Below, in pieces: positions 29,901 to 42,900 of a stretch of 64,000 nucleotides of DNA. Source of the stretch: Acanthacorydalis orientalis (Eukaryota; Arthropoda; Insecta; Megaloptera; Corydalidae); NCBI GenBank assembly GCA_034766995.1, contig CM068314.1, forward strand, positions 11,271,701 through 11,335,700, written 5' to 3'. Under the pieces are notes generated by a model. It was not told the origin of the DNA and did not search any database. It was given only the letters and a program-made list of their open reading frames with translations. Position 1 is the first letter of the stretch. The number at the start of each line of letters is the position of its first letter. Made by a program: the position numbers and the translations under genes.

Positions 29901-32900
29901 CCTCGCTGACTTGAACTTCTTCAGGAAGCTCTTCAACAATTACTTTAGCCTGTTCTGGTTTTGTTTCCTCGAGTTCTAAAGGTTTTATTTCGTCGAGTTT
30001 TGGTTTTTCTTCCTCAATTTCAGAGGTTTGAACTGTAACGGTGGTTTCTGGTTTTTTATCGTCCTCTTGAACGGTGGTAATTTCGGTAACTTCTTGTTTG
30101 TCTCCGACTTGTTTCTTAATTACGCGTTTTTTGATAATTTTCTTTTTCGGTTTACCTTCTTCGGTAATTACCTCGCTGACTTGAACTTCTTCAGGAAGCT
30201 CTTCAACAATTACTTTAGCCTTTTCTGGTTTTGTTTCTTCGAGTTCAAGAGGTTTTGTCTCGTCTAGTTTTGGTTTTTCTTCATCAATTTCAGAAGTTTG
30301 AACTGTAACGGTGGTTTCTGGTTTTTTGTCATCCTCCTGAACGGTGGTAATTTCTGTAACTTCTTGTTTATCACCGACTTGTTTCTTAATTACGCGCTTC
30401 TTGACAATTTTCTTTTTCGGTTTTCCTTCCTCGGTAATTACCTCGCTGACTTGAACTTCTTCAGGAAGCTCTTCAACAATTAGCTTAGCCTTTTCTGGTT
30501 TTGTTTCCTCGAGTTCTAATGGTTTTATTTCGTCGAGTTTAGGTTTTTCCTCTTTAATTTCAGAGGTTTGAACTGTAACCGTTGTTTCTGGTTTTTTGTC
30601 GTCCTCCTGAACGGTGGTAATTTCGGTAACTTCTTGTTTGTCTCCGAGTTGTTTCTTAATTACGCGCTTCTTGACAATTTTCTTTTTCGGTTTCCCTTCT
30701 TCGGTAATTACCTCGCTGACTTGAACTTCTTCAGGAAGCTCTTCAACAATTACTTTAGCCTTTTCTGGTTTTGCTTCCTCGAGTTCTAGAGGTTTTATTT
30801 CGTCGAGTTTTGGTTTTTCCTCCTTAATTTCAGAGGTTTGAACTGTCACGGTTGTTTCCGGTTTCTTATCATCTTCTTGAACAGTAGTTATTTCGGTGAC
30901 TTCTTCTTTACCACCTACTTGTTTCTTTATAACGCGTTTCTTGACAATTTTCTTTTTCGGCTTGCCTTCTTCGGTAATTACCTCGCTGACTTGAACTTCT
31001 TCAGGAAGCTCTTCAACAATTATTTTAGCCTTTTCTGGTTTTGTTTCCTCGAGTTCTAATGGTTTTATTTCGTCGAGTTTAGGTTTTTCCTCTTTAATTT
31101 CAGAGGTTTGAACTGTAACGGTGGTTTCTGGTTTTTTGTCGTCCTCCTGAACGGTGGTAATTTCTGTAACTTCTTGTTTATCACCGACTTGTTTCTTTAT
31201 AACGCGTTTTTTGACAATTTTCTTTTTCGGCTTGCCTTCTTCCGTTGTTACCTCGCTTACTTGAACTTCTTCAGGAAGTTCTTCTACGATAACTTTAGCC
31301 TTTTCTGGTTTTGCTTCCTCGAGGTCTAGAGGTTTTGCCTCGTCGAGTTTTGGTTTTTCTTCCTTAATTTCAGATGTTTGAACTGTCACGGTTGTTTCCG
31401 GTTTCTTATCATCTTCTTGAACGGTAGTTATTTCGGTAACTTCTTCTTTACCACCTACTTGTTTCTTTATAACGCGTTTCTTGACAATTTTCTTTTTCGG
31501 CTTGCCTTCTTCGGTAATTACCTCGCTGACTTGAACTTCTTCAGGAAGCTCTTCAACAATTACTTTAGCCTTTTCTGGTTTTGTTTCCTCGAGTTCTAGA
31601 GGTTTTGTCTCGTCTAGTTTAGGTTTTTCCTCCTTAATTTCAGAGGTTTGAACTGTAACCGTGGTTTCTGGTTTTTTGTCATCCTCCTGAACGGTGGTAA
31701 TTTCTGTAACTTCTTGTTTATCACCGACTTGTTTCTTTATAACGCGTTTTTTGACAATTTTCTTTTTCGGTTTACCTTCTTCGGTAATAATCTCGCTGAC
31801 TTGAACTTCTTCAGGAAGCTCTTCAACAATTACTTTAGCCTTTTCTGGTTTTGTTTCCTCGAGTTCAAGAGGTTTTGTCTCGTCTAGTTTTGGTTTTTCT
31901 TCCTCAATTTCAGAGGTTTGAACTGTAACGGTGGTTTCTGGTTTTTTGTCGTCCTCCTGAACGGTGGTAATTTCTGTAACTTCTTGTTTATCACCGACTT
32001 GTTTCTTAATTACGCGCTTCTTGACAATTTTCTTTTTCGGTTTCCCTTCTTCGGTAATTACCTCGCTGACTTGAACTTCTTCAGGAAGCTCTTCAACAAT
32101 TACTTTAGCCTTTTCTGGTTTTGGTTCCTCGAGTTCTAGAGGTTTTATTTCGTCGAGTTTTGGTTTTTCCTCCTTAATTTCAGAGGTTTGAACTGTCACG
32201 GTTGTTTCCGGTTTCTTATCATCTTCTTGAACGGTAGTTATTTCGGTGACTTCTTCTTTACCACCTACTTGTTTCTTTATAACGCGTTTCTTGACAATTT
32301 TCTTTTTCGGCTTGCCTTCTTCGGTAATTACCTCGCTGACTTGAACTTCTTCAGGAAGCTCTTCAACAATTACTTTAGCCTTTTCTGGTTTTGTTTTCTC
32401 GAGTTCTAGAGGTTTTGTCTCGTCTACTTTTGGTTTTTCTTCCTTAATTTCAGAGGTTTGAACTGTAACGGTGGTTTCTGGTTTTTTGTCGTCCTCCTGA
32501 ACGGTGGTAATTTCGGTAACTTCTTGTTTGTCTCCGACTTGTTTCTTAATTACGCGTTTTTTGATAATTTTCTTTTTCGGTTTACCTTCCTCGGTAATTA
32601 CCTCGCTGACTTGAACTTCTTCAGGAAGCTCTTCAACAATTACTTTAGCCTTTTCTGGTTTTGCTTCCTCGAGTTCTAGTGGTTTTATTTCGTCGAGTTT
32701 TGGTTTTTCCTCCTTAATTTCAGAGGTTTGAACTGTAACGGTCGTTTCTGGTTTTTTGTCGTCCTCCTGAACGGTGGTAATTTCTGTAACTTCTTGTTTG
32801 CCCCCGACTTGTTTCTTAATTACGCGTTTTTTGACAATTTTCTTTTTCGGTTTACCTTCTTCGGTAATAATCTCGCTGACTTGAACTTCTTCAGGAAGCT

Positions 32901-35900
32901 CTTCAACAATTACTTTAGCCTTTTCTGGTTTTGGTTCCTCGAGTTTTAGAGGTTTTATCTCGTCGAGCTTAGGTTTTTCCTCCTTAATTTCAGAGGTTTG
33001 AACTGTAACGGTTGTTTCCGGTTTCTTATCATCTTCTTGAACGGTAGTTATTTCGGTGACTTCTTCTTTACCACCTACTTGTTTCTTTATAACGCGTTTC
33101 TTGACAATTTTCTTTTTCGGCTTGCCTTCTTCGGTAGTTACCTCACTTACTTGAACTTCTTCAGGAAGTTCTTCTACGATTACTTTAGCCTTTTCTGGTT
33201 TTGCTTCCTCGAGTTCTAGAGGTTTTATCTCGTCGAGTTTAGGTTTTTCCTCCTTAATTTCAGAGGTTTGAACTGTAACCGTTGTTTCTGGTTTTTTGTC
33301 GTCCTCCTGAACGGTGGTAATTTCGGTAACTTCTTGTTTGTCTCCGAGTTGTTTCTTAATTACGCGTTTTTTGATAATTTTCTTTTTCGGTTTACCTTCC
33401 TCGGTAATTACCTCGCTGACTTGAACTTCTTCAGGAAGCTCTTCAACAATTACTTTAGCCTTTTCTGGTTTTGCTTCCTCGAGTTCTAGAGGTTTTATTT
33501 CGTCGAGTTTTGGTTTTTCCTCCTTAATTTCAGAGGTTTGAACTGTCACGGTTGTTTCCGGTTTCTTATCATCTTCTTGAACGGTAGTTATTTCGGTGAC
33601 TTCTTCTTTACCACCTACTTGTTTCTTTATAACGCGTTTCTTGACAATTTTCTTTTTCGGCTTGCCTTCTTCGGTAATTACCTCGCTGACTTGAACTTCT
33701 TCAGGAAGCTCTTCAACAATTATTTTAGCCTTTTCTGGTTTTGTTTCCTCGAGTTCTAATGGTTTTATTTCGTCGAGTTTAGGTTTTTCCTCTTTAATTT
33801 CAGAGGTTTGAACTGTAACGGTGGTTTCTGGTTTTTTGTCGTCCTCCTGAACGGTGGTAATTTCTGTAACTTCTTGTTTATCACCGACTTGTTTCTTTAT
33901 AACGCGTTTTTTGACAATTTTCTTTTTCGGTTTACCTTCTTCGGTAATAATCTCGCTGACTTGAACTTCTTCAGGAAGCTCTTCAACAATTACTTTAGCC
34001 TTTTCTGGTTTTGTTTCCTCGAGTTCAAGAGGTTTTGTCTCGTCTAGTTTTGGTTTTTCTTCCTCAATTTCAGAGGTTTGAACTGTAACGGTGGTTTCTG
34101 GTTTTTTGTCGTCCTCCTGAACGGTGGTAATTTCTGTAACTTCTTGTTTATCACCGACTTGTTTCTTAATTACGCGCTTCTTGACAATTTTCTTTTTCGG
34201 TTTCCCTTCTTCGGTAATTACCTCGCTGACTTGAACTTCTTCAGGAAGCTCTTCAACAATTACTTTAGCCTTTTCTGGTTTTGGTTCCTCGAGTTCTAGA
34301 GGTTTTATTTCGTCGAGTTTTGGTTTTTCCTCCTTAATTTCAGAGGTTTGAACTGTCACGGTTGTTTCCGGTTTCTTATCATCTTCTTGAACGGTAGTTA
34401 TTTCGGTGACTTCTTCTTTACCACCTACTTGTTTCTTTATAACGCGTTTCTTGACAATTTTCTTTTTCGGCTTGCCTTCTTCGGTAATTACCTCGCTGAC
34501 TTGAACTTCTTCAGGAAGCTCTTCAACAATTACTTTAGCCTTTTCTGGTTTTGTTTTCTCGAGTTCTAGAGGTTTTGTCTCGTCTACTTTTGGTTTTTCT
34601 TCCTTAATTTCAGAGGTTTGAACTGTAACGGTGGTTTCTGGTTTTTTGTCGTCCTCCTGAACGGTGGTAATTTCGGTAACTTCTTGTTTGTCTCCGACTT
34701 GTTTCTTAATTACGCGTTTTTTGATAATTTTCTTTTTCGGTTTACCTTCCTCGGTAATTACCTCGCTGACTTGAACTTCTTCAGGAAGCTCTTCAACAAT
34801 TACTTTAGCCTTTTCTGGTTTTGCTTCCTCGAGTTCTAGTGGTTTTATTTCGTCGAGTTTTGGTTTTTCCTCCTTAATTTCAGAGGTTTGAACTGTAACG
34901 GTGGTTTCTGGTTTTTTGTCGTCCTCCTGAACGGTGGTAATTTCTGTAACTTCTTGTTTGCCCCCGACTTGTTTCTTAATTACGCGTTTTTTGACAATTT
35001 TCTTTTTCGGTTTACCTTCTTCGGTAATAATCTCGCTGACTTGAACTTCTTCAGGAAGCTCTTCAACAATTACTTTAGCCTTTTCTGGTGTTGGTTCCTC
35101 GAGTTTTAGAGGTTTTATCTCATCGAGCTTAGGTTTTTCCTCCTTAATTTCAGAGGTTTGAACTGTCACGGTTGTTTCCGGCTTCTTGTCATCTTCTTGA
35201 ACAGTAGTTATTTCGGTGACTTCTTCTTTACCACCTACTTGTTTCTTTATAACGCGTTTTTTGACAATTTTTTTTTTCGGCTTGCCTTCTTCCGTAGTTA
35301 CCTCACTTACTTGAACTTCTTCAGGAAGTTCTTCTACGATTACTTTAGCCTTTTCTGATTTTGTTTCTTCGAGTTCTAACGGTTTTATCTCCTCGATCTT
35401 AGGCTTAAATTCGTCAATTTCGGAGGTTTTTACTGTCACGGTTGTTTCCGGCTTCTTATCATCTTCTTGAACAGTAGTTATTTCGGTGACTTCTTCTTTA
35501 CCACCAACCTGTTTCTTTATGACACGTTTTTTGACGACTTTCTTTTTCGGCTTGCCCTCGTCGGTGATCACCTCTGATACTTGAACTTCCTCTGGAAGTT
35601 CCTCGACAATAACTTTAGCTTCCTCTGGTTTGGTTTCTTCGAGTTCGAATGGTTTTGTTTCCTCGAACTTGGGCTTAAATTCATCAATTTCTGAGGTTTT
35701 TACTGTCACTGTTGTTTCCGGTTTCTTGTCATCTTCTTGAACAGTAGTTATTTCTGTAACTTCTTCTCTATCGCCTACTTGTTTTTTAATAATTCGTTTT
35801 TTAATTACTTTCTTTTTATGCGTGCCTTCTTCAGTAATAACTTCTGTTACTTTAACTTCTTCAGGTAGTTCTTCAACTATTATTTTAGCTGTGTCCGGTT

Positions 35901-36815
35901 TAGTTTCTTCAGGAGATTTTTCATCTTCCTTTTCAAGTATTTCAATAAATTCCTCTTTTTCACCTACTTGTTTCTTAATTATTCGTTTCTTTATGATTTT
36001 CTTCGGTATGTCTTCTTTTATTTCAATTTTAGTTATTTGAAAATCTTCTGGTGTTTCTTCAGTGACCACTGTAGCTTGCTGTAATTGTGGTTTTTGTATT
36101 ATAAGTATTTCAGATTCATCTTCAATATGTTCAACAGATTTTTCATCCTTAATTGTTTTTGATATCTTTTTAGGTTTCTTCTTATGAACAATTTTGATTT
36201 TTTCATGTTTTGTTTTTGTGTCTTTATCACTGTCCGATAATTCTTCAATTATATCAGGTTTGTTTATATCGTCACCTGTGTCAATATCGATTTCCTCGAT
36301 ATTGATAGATTTCTCTATGACTTTTTGAGGTTTTCTTTCATCTAAAATTTCTTCAATGACTACATCTTCATCTCCATATTGAAGCGAACCTCTTTGTTGA
36401 TCCTTTTTCTTTTTTCTTATAGTGGTTCTTTTAGTAACCACACTTGTAGCTTCTTCTGATCCTGGTTCTTTTTTGAACTTGGTAATAATTTCTTCTACTT
36501 CCTCTGTATCCAATGATGGCTGTCTAAACTCTTTAACATCAGGCTTAAGAATTATAAGTTCAGGTGTCTCTGTGTCTACAAGTGTAAGTTTTGTTTGTGT
36601 TGTTTTTAAAGGAACGGTTTCCTCGAATGTTTCTGTAAAATGGAGTATAAGTTATTATATTTATTTAATATATGTTGCAGTAAATTCATATCATTTGTTT
36701 CGTTACTTTCTTCGATAGGTTAGATGAGGTTTGAATGAAACCTCAATGTGAGTAATCAATTTTGATGAAATGATATTACTTTTTATGCATAAAAAACATA
36801 ACAAACACACACACC

Positions 36816-36867
<52 letters not shown>

Positions 36868-36947
36868 TCTACAGATATAGGTATGTATGAATGTAAGTAA
36901 ATGCTATATTAATATTTATTGTAATCGTTGTTCTAATAGAAATAAAT

Positions 36948-36994
<47 letters not shown>

Positions 36995-39900
36995 CACATA
37001 CGTATACACGTACTATTTATAGCACGGACAAAAATGTGGTCTGTGATATAAACGTAAAACGAAACAAATATTCTACCAATGTCCCATATCCCACTTTTGC
37101 ATCTAATACAGACTGAAATCTTTCAAACCAATAGAAATGCCAACTTAGTTATCAAATGGTGGCATTAACTCCTCAAGAGCATATAATGTCGGTTTTCAAG
37201 CCGAGTTGAGTAAAAATATGTGTATTACACAGCTACCAACCAAATGTTCTAATCTGACTTCATACTAATTTAAGTTTTACCTCGGGTTCGCCAGTACAAC
37301 ATTTTTGGAAACACACGTTTTTTTAATGTAAATATGGATACGGATAGGAATATGGTTTGTTTCTTAAACAAGTATATATAAAAAACAAAAAATAAATTAA
37401 AATTACCTTCTACAAATGTGTCAAGTGTGTTGTGTTCAGCAGATTTAGGTGTAATATGAAGTGTATCGTGTAAATCAGAAAGTGTAGTGTGTGTAATATT
37501 ATCTCGAATAGATTCAACAGAAGCCTCGAATGATTCCGATTTTTGTGATGGAACTTCAGTTTCTTTAACAGTAACCGTAGTTTCTGGCTTCTTGTCGTCT
37601 TCTTCGACGGTGGTGATTTCAGTGACTTCTTCTTTGCCACCGACACGTTTCTTAATGACACGTCTTTTAACGACCTTTTTCTTTACCACGCCTTCTTTTG
37701 TTTCAACCTCCGTTACTTGAACTTCTTCAGGAAGTTCTTCAATCACCGGTTTGGCTAGTGCAGGCTTTTCTTCGAGCGGTTTCAATGGCTGAACGAATTC
37801 TTCGATTGGTTTTATTTCGTCAACCTCGACCTCTATGACAGTAACAGTGGTTTCTGGCTTTTTGTCGTCTTCTTCGACTGTGGTGATTTCAGTGACTTCT
37901 TCTTTGCCACCGACACGTTTCTTAATGACGCGTTTTTTAACGACTTTCTTTTTCGGTACGCCTTCCTTTGTCTCAACCTCCGTTACTTGAACTTCTTCAG
38001 GAAGTTCTGTAATTACCGGTTTGGCTCGTGCAGGCTTTTCTTCGAGCGGTTTCAATGGCTGAACGAATTCTTCGATGGGTTTTGTTTCGTCAACCTCGAC
38101 CTCTTTAACAGTAACAGTGGTTTCTGGCTTTTTGTCGTCTTCTTCGACGGTGGTGATTTCAGTGACTTCTTCCTTGCCACCGACACGTTTCTTAATGACA
38201 CGTCTTTTAACGACCTTTTTCTTTGCCACGCCTTCCTTTGTTTCAACCTCAGTTACTTGAACTTCTTCAGGAAGTTCTTCAATCACCGGTTTGGCTCGTG
38301 CAGGCTTTTCTTCGAGCGGTTTCAATGGCTGAACGAATTCTTCGATTGGTTTTGTTTCGTCAACCTCGACCTCTTTGACAGTAACAGTGGTTTCTGGCTT
38401 TTTGTCGTCTTCTTCCACTGTGGTGATTTCAGTGACTTCTTCTTTGCCACCGACACGTTTCTTAATGACACGTCTTTTAACGATCTTTTTCTTTGCCACG
38501 CCTTCTTTTGTTTCAACCTCCGTTACTTGAACTTCTTCAGGAAGTTCTGTAATCACCGGTTTGGCTCGTGCAGGCTTTTCTTCGAGCGGTTTCAATGGCT
38601 GAACGAATTCTTCGATTGGTTTTGTTTCGTCAACCTCGACCTCTTTGACAGTAACAGTGGTTTCTGGCTTTTTGTCGTCTTCTTCGACGGTGGTGATTTC
38701 AGTGACTTCTTCTTTGCCACCGACACGTTTCTTAATGACGCGTTTTTTAACGACTTTCTTTTTCGGTACGCCTTCCTTTGTCTCAACCTCCGTTACTTGA
38801 ACTTCTTCAGGAAGTTCTGTAATCACCGGTTTGGCTCGTGCAGGCTTTTCTTCGAGCGGTTTCAATGGCTGAACGAATTCTTCGATTGGTTTTGTTTCGT
38901 CAACCTCGACCTCTTTGACAGTAACAGTGGTTTCTGGCTTTTTGTCGTCTTCTTCGACGGTGGTGATTTCAGTGACTTCTTCTTTGCCACCGACACGTTT
39001 CTTAATGACGCGTTTTTTAACGACTTTCTTTTTCGGTACGCCTTCCTTTGTCTCAACCTCCGTTACTTGAACTTCTTCAGGAAGTTCTGTAATCACCGGT
39101 TTGGCTCGTGCAGGCTTTTCTTCGAGCGGTTTCAATGGCTGAACGAATTCTTCGATTGGTTTTGTTTCGTCAACCTCGACCTCTTTGACAGTAACAGTGG
39201 TTTCTGGCTTTTTGTCGTCTTCTTCGACGGTGGTGATTTCAGTGACTTCTTCTTTGCCACCGACACGTTTCTTAATGACGCGTTTTTTAACGACTTTCTT
39301 TTTCGGCACGCCTTCCTTTGTCTCAACCTCCGTTACTTGAACTTCTTCAGGAAGTTCTGTAATCACCGGTTTGGCTCGTGCAGGCTTTTCTTCGAGCGGT
39401 TTCAATGGCTGAACGAATTCTTCGAGTGGCTTTGTTTCGTCAACCTCGACCTCTTTGACAGTAACAGTTGTTTCGGGTTTTTTGTCGTCTTCTTCGACTG
39501 TGGTTATTTCAGTGACTTCTTCTTTTCCACCGACACGTTTCTTAATGACACGTCTTTTAACGATCTTTTTCTTTGCCACGCCTTCTTTTGTTTCAACCTC
39601 CGTTACTTGAACTTCTTCAGGAAGTTCTGTAATCACCGGTTTGGCTCGTGCAGGCTTTTCTTCGAGCGGTTTCAATGGCTGAACGAATTCTTCGATTGGT
39701 TTTGTTTCGTCAACCTCGACCTCTTTGACAGTAACAGTGGTTTCTGGCTTTTTGTCGTCTTCTTCGACGGTGGTGATTTCAGTGACTTCTTCTTTGCCAC
39801 CGACACGTTTCTTAATGACGCGTTTTTTAACGACTTTCTTTTTCGGTACGCCTTCCTTTGTCTCAACCTCCGTTACTTGAACTTCTTCAGGAAGTTCTGT

Positions 39901-42900
39901 AATCACCGGTTTGGCTCGTGCAGGCTTTTCTTCGAGCGGTTTCAATGGCTGAACGAATTCTTCGATTGGTTTTGTTTCGTCAACCTCGACCTCTTTGACA
40001 GTAACAGTGGTTTCTGGCTTTTTGTCGTCTTCTTCGACGGTGGTGATTTCAGTGACTTCTTCTTTGCCACCGACACGTTTCTTAATGACGCGTTTTTTAA
40101 CGACTTTCTTTTTCGGTACGCCTTCCTTTGTCTCAACCTCCGTTACTTGAACTTCTTCAGGAAGTTCTGTAATCACCGGTTTGGCTCGTGCAGGCTTTTC
40201 TTCGAGCGGTTTCAATGGCTGAACGAATTCTTCGATTGGTTTTGTTTCGTCAACCTCGACCTCTTTGACAGTAACAGTGGTTTCTGGCTTTTTGTCGTCT
40301 TCTTCGACGGTGGTGATTTCAGTGACTTCTTCCTTGCCACCGACACGTTTCTTAATGACACGTCTTTTAACGACTTTCTTTTTCGGTACGCCTTCCTTTG
40401 TCTCAACCTCCGTTACTTGAACTTCTTCAGGAAGTTCTGTAATCACCGGTTTGGCTCGTGCAGGCTTTTCTTCGAGCGGTTTCAATGGCTGAACGAATTC
40501 TTCGATTGGTTTTGTTTCGTCAACCTCGACCTCTTTGACAGTAACAGTGGTTTCTGGCTTTTTGTCGTCTTCTTCGACGGTGGTGATTTCAGTGACTTCT
40601 TCCTTGCCACCGACACGTTTCTTAATGACACGTCTTTTAACGACCTTTTTCTTTGCCACGCCTTCCTTTGTTTCAACCTCCGTTACTTGAACTTCTTCAG
40701 GAAGTTCTGTAATCACCGGTTTGGCTCGTGCAGGCTTTTCTTCGAGCGGTTTCAATGGCTGAACGAATTCTTCGATTGGTTTTGTTTCTTCAACCTCGAC
40801 CTCTTTGACAGTAACAGTGGTTTCTGGCTTTTTGTCGTCTTCTTCCACTGTGGTGATTTCAGTGACTTCTTCTTTTCCACCGACACGTTTCTTAATGACA
40901 CGTCTTTTAACGATCTTTTTCTTTGCCACGCCTTCTTTTGTTTCAACCTCCGTTACTTGAACTTCTTCAGGAAGTTCTGTAATCACCGGTTTGGCTCGTG
41001 CAGGCTTTTCTTCGAGCGGTTTCAATGGCTCAACAAATTCTTCAATTGGTTTTGTTTCGTCAACCTCGACCTCTTTGACAGTAACAGTGGTTTCTGGCTT
41101 TTTGTCGTCTTCTTCGACGGTGGTGATTTCAGTGACTTCTTCTTTGCCACCGACACGTTTCTTAATGACACGTCTTTTAACGATCTTTTTCTTTGCCACG
41201 CCTTCCTTTGTCTCAACCTCCGTTACTTGAACTTCTTCAGGGAGTTCTGTAATCACCGGTTTGGCTCGTGCAGGCTTTTCTTCGAGCGGTTTCAATGGCT
41301 GAACGAATTCTTCGATTGGTTTTGTTTCGTCAACCTCGACCTCTTTGACAGTAACAGTGGTTTCTGGCTTTTTGTCGTCTTCTTCCACTGTGGTGATTTC
41401 AGTGACTTCTTCTTTGCCACCGACACGTTTCTTAATGACACGTCTTTTAACGACCTTTTTCTTTGCCACGCCTTCCTTTGTTTCAACCTCCGTTACTTGA
41501 ACTTCTTCAGGAAGTTCTGTAATCACCGGTTTGGCTCGTGCAGGCTTTTCTTCGAGCGGTTTCAATGGCTGAACGAATTCTTCGATTGGTTTTGTTTCGT
41601 CAACCTCGACCTCTTTGACAGTAACAGTGGTTTCTGGCTTTTTGTCGTCTTCTTCGACTGTGGTTATTTCAGTGACTTCTTCTTTGCCACCGACACGTTT
41701 TTTAATGACACGTCTTTTAACGACCTTTTTCTTTGCCACGCCTTCTTTTGTTTCAACCTCCGTTACTTGAACTTCTTCAGGAAGTTCTTCAATCACCGGT
41801 TTGGCTCGGGCAGGCTTTTCTTCGAGCGGTTTCAATGGCTGAACGAATTCTTCGATTGGTTTTGTTTCGTCAACCTCGACCTCTTTGACAGTAACAGTGG
41901 TTTCTGGCTTCTTGTCGTCTTCTTCGACGGTGGTGATTTCTGTGACTTCTTCCTTGCCACCGACACGTTTCTTAATTACGCGTTTTTTAACGACTTTCTT
42001 TTTCGGCACGCCTTCCTTTGTCTCAACCTCCGTTACTTGAACTTCTTCAGGAAGTTCTGTAATCACCGGTTTGGCTCGTGCAGGCTTTTCTTCGAGCGGT
42101 TTCAATGGCTGAACGAATTCTTCGATTGGTTTTGTTTCGTCAACCTCGACCTCTTTGACAGTAACAGTGGTTTCTGGCTTTTTGTCGTCTTCTTCGACTG
42201 TGGTTATTTCAGTGACTTCTTCTTTGCCACCGACACGTTTCTTAATGACACGTCTTTTAACGACCTTTTTCTTTGCCACGCCTTCCTTTGTTTCAACCTC
42301 CGTTACTTGAACTTCTTCAGGAAGTTCTGTAATCACCGGTTTGGCTCGTGCAGGCTTTTCTTCGAGCGGTTTCAATGGCTGAACGAATTCTTCGATTGGT
42401 TTTGTTTCGTCAACCTCGACCTCTTTGACAGTAACAGTGGTTTCTGGCTTTTTGTCGTCTTCTTCGACGGTGGTGATTTCAGTGACTTCTTCTTTGCCAC
42501 CGACACGTTTCTTAATTACGCGTTTTTTAACGACTTTCTTTTTCGGCACGCCTTCCTTTGTCTCAACCTCCGTTACTTGAACTTCTTCAGGAAGTTCTGT
42601 AATCACCGGTTTGGCTCGTGCAGGCTTTTCTTCGAGCGGTTTCAATGGCTGAACGAATTCTTCGATTGGTTTTGTTTCGTCAACCTCGACCTCTTTGACA
42701 GTAACAGTGGTTTCTGGCTTTTTGTCGTCTTCTTCGACGGTGGTGATTTCAGTGACTTCTTCTTTGCCACCGACACGTTTCTTAATGACGCGTTTTTTAA
42801 CGACTTTCTTTTTCGGTACGCCTTCCTTTGTCTCAACCTCCGTTACTTGAACTTCTTCAGGAAGTTCTGTAATCACCGGTTTGGCTCGTGCAGGCTTTTC

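Noticed and set aside
29509..35358. Series of 66-79-codon plus-strand frames every 270 bp
   Set aside because: Shadows of array B on the other strand; their starts and stops recur at the same place in each unit.
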